Notes under the pieces: generated by a model
What the model saw: the letters and a program-made list of their open reading frames with translations, nothing else
Databases searched by the model: none
What the model was told of the DNA's origin: nothing
Shown here: in pieces, positions 61,662-64,000 of the stretch
Layout of the letters: each line of letters starts with the position of its first letter
Position numbering within the stretch: the stretch's first letter is position 1
DNA from: CALKJP01 sp046299555
GTDB taxonomy: Bacteria; Bacteroidota; Bacteroidia; JACCXN01
DNA: 64,000 nt
NCBI GenBank assembly: GCA_046299555.1
Contig: JBKBHS010000001.1
Span: 372,001-436,000 of the forward strand
Direction of reading: 5' to 3'
Translations under genes and position numbers: made by a program

Positions 61662-62705
61662 ATGAAATCAATTTTTTATATATTCTATTGTTTGTTTCAT
61701 CTTTCCATTATGGCACAAAACTGGAAAGATGTTACCCATGAGTATATAACCAACCCTAGCTTTGAAGACTATACTGCTTGTCCGCAAAGCAATTCCGCTT
61801 ATCCAAACTCAATGTGGATAGATAGTGTTGTTGGTTGGTATGCGCCAACACAAGGAACAAGCGATTATTTTAATGCTTGTAATCTCAATAATCTAAATAG
61901 TGTTCCAAATAATACAGCTGTTGGATTTCAGTATGCGTATGATGGTGTTGGATATTGTGGTTTTTTAGCATATGAATTAATTTTAAATAACCCAATATGG
62001 TGCGAATATATTCAAACAAATCTTATCACTCCTTTAAAACCCAATACAAAATATTTGTTTTCTATGCGTATCAATCGAGCAAATGGGTATAATTTAAGTG
62101 TAAAAAATATAGGCGCACATTTTTCCAATACAAGTATGCAAGATTATACAACCACAGAACCCTATAATTTTACTCCAACTGTTTTAAACACTACCGGATA
62201 TTTGAATGACACAATGAATTGGATGCTTGTTAAGGGTGAATTTATAGCAAGTGGTAATGAACAATATTTGACCATTGGTTGGTTTGGCCATTCAAATAGC
62301 GAAGATTTTTTTACCTATTTTTTTATTCCTCCTGATATTGACCCCATAACAGGCGATTCTTTATATGTTCCATACGTATATTATGCAGTTGATAGTTTAA
62401 AATTATATGAATGGGTATATGATATTGAGAATTTTAACATCAATGTTTTAACCCCCAACAACGATGGAGTAAATGATTATTTAGATTTTAGCAATTACAA
62501 CTTATCAGAATTAAATTTTACGGTTTTTAACCGATGGGGCAATTTGGTTTTTAGTAGTATTAATACACAATTAGTGTGGGATGGAAAAACCAATGAAGGG
62601 AAAGCGCTTTCAGATGGAACTTATTATTATCTCATAAATACCAAAACATCAGAAAATAAACCTATTGTTATAAAGAATTTCATCACCATTTTTACTAACC
62701 CCTAA
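61662..62705 (+). CDS. T9SS type B surface protein of the XRE-1 module
   Basis: A 347-aa secreted protein; ATG 61662 gives a good signal peptide (MKSIFYIFYCLFHLSIMAQ), while an earlier ATG (61602) overlaps the operator. The N-terminal domain (YITNPSFEDYTACP, VVGWYAPTQGTSDYFNACN, WCEYIQTNLITPLKPNTKY) resembles a carbohydrate-binding or adhesion beta-sandwich and is shared with the gene at 63499. The C-terminus is a type B sorting domain (VLTPNNDGVNDYLDF, FTVFNRWGNLVFSS). Confidence 0.82.
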   Translation: MKSIFYIFYCLFHLSIMAQNWKDVTHEYITNPSFEDYTACPQSNSAYPNSMWIDSVVGWYAPTQGTSDYFNACNLNNLNSVPNNTAVGFQYAYDGVGYCGFLAYELILNNPIWCEYIQTNLITPLKPNTKYLFSMRINRANGYNLSVKNIGAHFSNTSMQDYTTTEPYNFTPTVLNTTGYLNDTMNWMLVKGEFIASGNEQYLTIGWFGHSNSEDFFTYFFIPPDIDPITGDSLYVPYVYYAVDSLKLYEWVYDIENFNINVLTPNNDGVNDYLDFSNYNLSELNFTVFNRWGNLVFSSINTQLVWDGKTNEGKALSDGTYYYLINTKTSENKPIVIKNFITIFTNP

Positions 62706-62717
62706 ATTTTTAAAGTT

Positions 62718-63160
62718 ATGAAACAACAATTACTTAAAACAAAATGTACGTTTCTGCTTGCTCTAACGTCATTTATGGCTTATTCTCAAAGTCCGCCAAC
62801 AGGCTCACCCCTGCTGCTAATACTGCTGCACAAGCTGCCGCTGCTTGGTATAGAGGGGGAAACACAATTTCAAATGGCAACAACATTTTTGGCACGATGT
62901 GGAACTCGCCAATTTATATGGTAACAAGTGGAACTTTACGCACTAAATTAAATGGTAACATAGGTTATACCATTAATGGTTTTGCGGCTCAACAAAAAAA
63001 TGGAGCCTTTTTGATAGCCGATGGTCAATTTCCAATTAATGGCGGTTTTTATACAAACGGCTTTGGAGCATTTTCTTTATTGCATATTAGTGGCAATAAC
63101 GGAACCTTTGTGCAGCAAGAAGGCTACCGCCCCTGGATGCATGCGGGTGTTACTTTTTAG
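62718..63160 (+). pseudogene. Frameshifted tail-fibre-like surface gene
   Basis: Frame 1 from ATG 62718 gives a signal peptide and FMAYSQSPPTG. The protein then continues only in another frame as TPAANTAAQAAAAWYRGGN, NNIFGTMWNSPIYMVTSG and WMHAGVTF, ending at 63160. One base is missing near 62803-62805 (GGCTCACC, where GG-N-CTC-ACC would restore Gly-Leu-Thr). Homologous proteins are commonly longer, so it may be truncated as well as shifted. A sequencing error is possible, but the partner fragment at 61204 shows that this family decays here. Confidence 0.7.
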
Positions 63161-63390
63161 TTAGTTTTTCCTATTTCAAAGTCAAATAAATCTTTTAATA
63201 ATATTTCTAATGCTTTGCTTAATTCATATAAATAGAAAATTGTTGGATTTGATTTCCCATTTTCAACACGTTCTATACTTTGAGGGTCTTTGTTACATGC
63301 AAAAGCCAAATCTCTTTGAGTTAATTTTTTTTGCTTTCTTAACTCTTTAATACGATTACCAATATGATTTAAAACATCTTTTTTTTGCAC
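63157..63390 (-). CDS. XRE family helix-turn-helix regulator 2
   Basis: A 77-aa Cro/CI-type protein: LNHIGNRIKELRKQKKLTQR, DLAFACNKDPQSIERVENGK and IFYLYELSKALEILLKDLF. The reading frame is open from a TTG at 63402, but that codon overlaps an operator-like dyad; the GTG at 63390 (MQKKDVLNHIG) gives the usual length. It overlaps the convergent surface pseudogene by four bases and is divergent from the gene at 63499. Confidence 0.85.
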   Translation of the reverse strand: MQKKDVLNHIGNRIKELRKQKKLTQRDLAFACNKDPQSIERVENGKSNPTIFYLYELSKALEILLKDLFDFEIGKTN

Positions 63391-63398
63391 AAAACAAA

Positions 63399-63414
63399 TC
63401 AACAGAGATGTTGA
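63399..63414. promoter_or_regulatory. Operator-like dyad O1 of the XRE-2 module
   Basis: TCAACA-GAGA-TGTTGA, a perfect 6-4-6 dyad located nine bases upstream of the XRE-2 GTG start. It is identical in half-sites to the second site 26 bp away. Confidence 0.7.
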
Positions 63415-63424
63415 AAAATTGTCA

Positions 63425-63440
63425 TCAACATATATGTTGA
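63425..63440. promoter_or_regulatory. Operator-like dyad O2 of the XRE-2 module
   Basis: TCAACA-TATA-TGTTGA; with one flanking base on each side it is an 18-bp perfect palindrome (63424-63441). It lies in the divergent promoter region, 59 bp before the ATG at 63499. Confidence 0.7.
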
Positions 63441-63498
63441 TAATCCGATTTAATTTATATATTATATGAATAATGCCAAAATGTTGTAAATTTCATAT

Positions 63499-64000
63499 AT
63501 GAAAAATTTGGCGCTTTTATTATTTTTAATTTTTGCTACAAACTATATAAAAGCTCAGCAAAATCTTATTTATAACGGAGATTTTGAAATCTATGATACT
63601 TGTCCTACTGCCCATTCAACACCTTCTGATTTACAAATAGAATATGCACTTGGTTGGTATTCCCCTACGTTAGCAACTCCAGATTATTTTAATGTTTGTA
63701 GCCCTGCTACAAATTCATATACTAACGTATCAATACCCAATAATTTTATTGGTTATCAAAATGCATATAGTGGAAATGCTTATGTTGGGATATATGTACA
63801 CGTTGATTGGATAAATGGAAAAGAGTATATACAATCAAAACTAATTGAAACATTAAAACCGCATTCATTATACAAAATTGAGTTTTCAGTTAGTTTAGCA
63901 GATAGTGCACAATATGCTATTAAAGGAATCGGTTTTTATTTATCAGAATCTCCTATATTGACGAATGATTTCTATACATTGAATATTGCACCTCAATTTG
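63499..64000 (+). CDS. Surface protein of the XRE-2 module (partial, runs off the window)
   Basis: The frame is open from ATG 63499 to the window end (167 codons). It has a signal peptide (MKNLALLLFLIFATNYIKAQ) and the same N-terminal domain as the protein at 61662: YNGDFEIYDTCP, GWYSPTLATPDYFNVCSP, VSIPNNFIGYQNAYSGNAYVG, YIQSKLIETLKPHSLYKIEF. A T9SS type B C-terminus is expected beyond the window. It is the regulated target in the second XRE module. Confidence 0.8.
   Translation, partial: MKNLALLLFLIFATNYIKAQQNLIYNGDFEIYDTCPTAHSTPSDLQIEYALGWYSPTLATPDYFNVCSPATNSYTNVSIPNNFIGYQNAYSGNAYVGIYVHVDWINGKEYIQSKLIETLKPHSLYKIEFSVSLADSAQYAIKGIGFYLSESPILTNDFYTLNIAPQF

Overview
The window is AT-rich chromosomal DNA from a member of the Bacteroidota. 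The evidence is a PorP/SprF protein, at least nine secreted proteins with type IX secretion system (T9SS) type A or type B C-terminal sorting domains, Bacteroidota-type promoters (TAnnTTTG -7 boxes, often with a TTTG -33 box), almost no Shine-Dalgarno sequences, an F-type ATP synthase cluster that stops after the gamma subunit, and Bacteroidota-only families such as DUF4837. No order or genus can be assigned from the sequence. No rRNA, tRNA, CRISPR array or transposase gene was recognised by eye.

Layout. Bases 1-7586 hold the tail of a T9SS type B gene, a three-gene signalling operon (YfiR-like periplasmic protein, TPR protein, HAMP-SpoIIE phosphatase), a collagen-like surface protein and two more T9SS cargo genes. 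8059-11680 is a PorP/SprF plus OmpA/TPR/PD40 pair. 11739-15668 is a light and DNA-damage operon: flavin reductase, photolyase, a small membrane protein, a 50-aa DUF2256 protein and cryptochrome DASH. 15699-24850 is a two-gene surface-protein cassette array of giant seven-bladed-propeller/Ig-repeat/T9SS proteins. Its units are separated by short elements with terminal inverted repeats, and a 297-bp direct duplication of the cry-DASH 3' end flanks the array. 25116-30623 holds housekeeping genes on the minus strand (kbl, serS, rpmA, rplU) and a secreted haem/copper enzyme-like protein. 30817-38703 has a lytic transglycosylase, a DUF4837 lipoprotein, a lysyl-oxidase-like T9SS protein and further T9SS cargo. 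38778-43430 (minus) has gatA, tatA, rng, a 31-aa mS38-like ribosomal protein, a TPR protein and HU. 43575-50435 has mutY and the ATP synthase cluster atpZ, a DUF6168-like gene, then atpB-E-F-H-A-G. 50538-52957 has a CarH-like B12-binding MerR regulator, a universal stress protein and ferritin. 53027-56774 (minus) is the pntAA-AB-B transhydrogenase operon with two four-helix-bundle genes inserted in its spacers. Then come dprA, a TonB-dependent receptor and, at 61204-64000, two consecutive modules of an XRE regulator divergent from a secreted surface protein, separated by decayed copies of another surface gene.

The most unusual parts are the two XRE/surface-protein modules, each with two 16-bp operator dyads of 6-4-6 geometry but different half-site sequence, and the propeller-protein cassette array flanked by a duplicated piece of cry-DASH. 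Together with three surface-gene remnants (24852-25119, 37105-37212, 61204-61341) and one frameshifted gene, they show active gain and loss of surface genes against a conserved housekeeping background.
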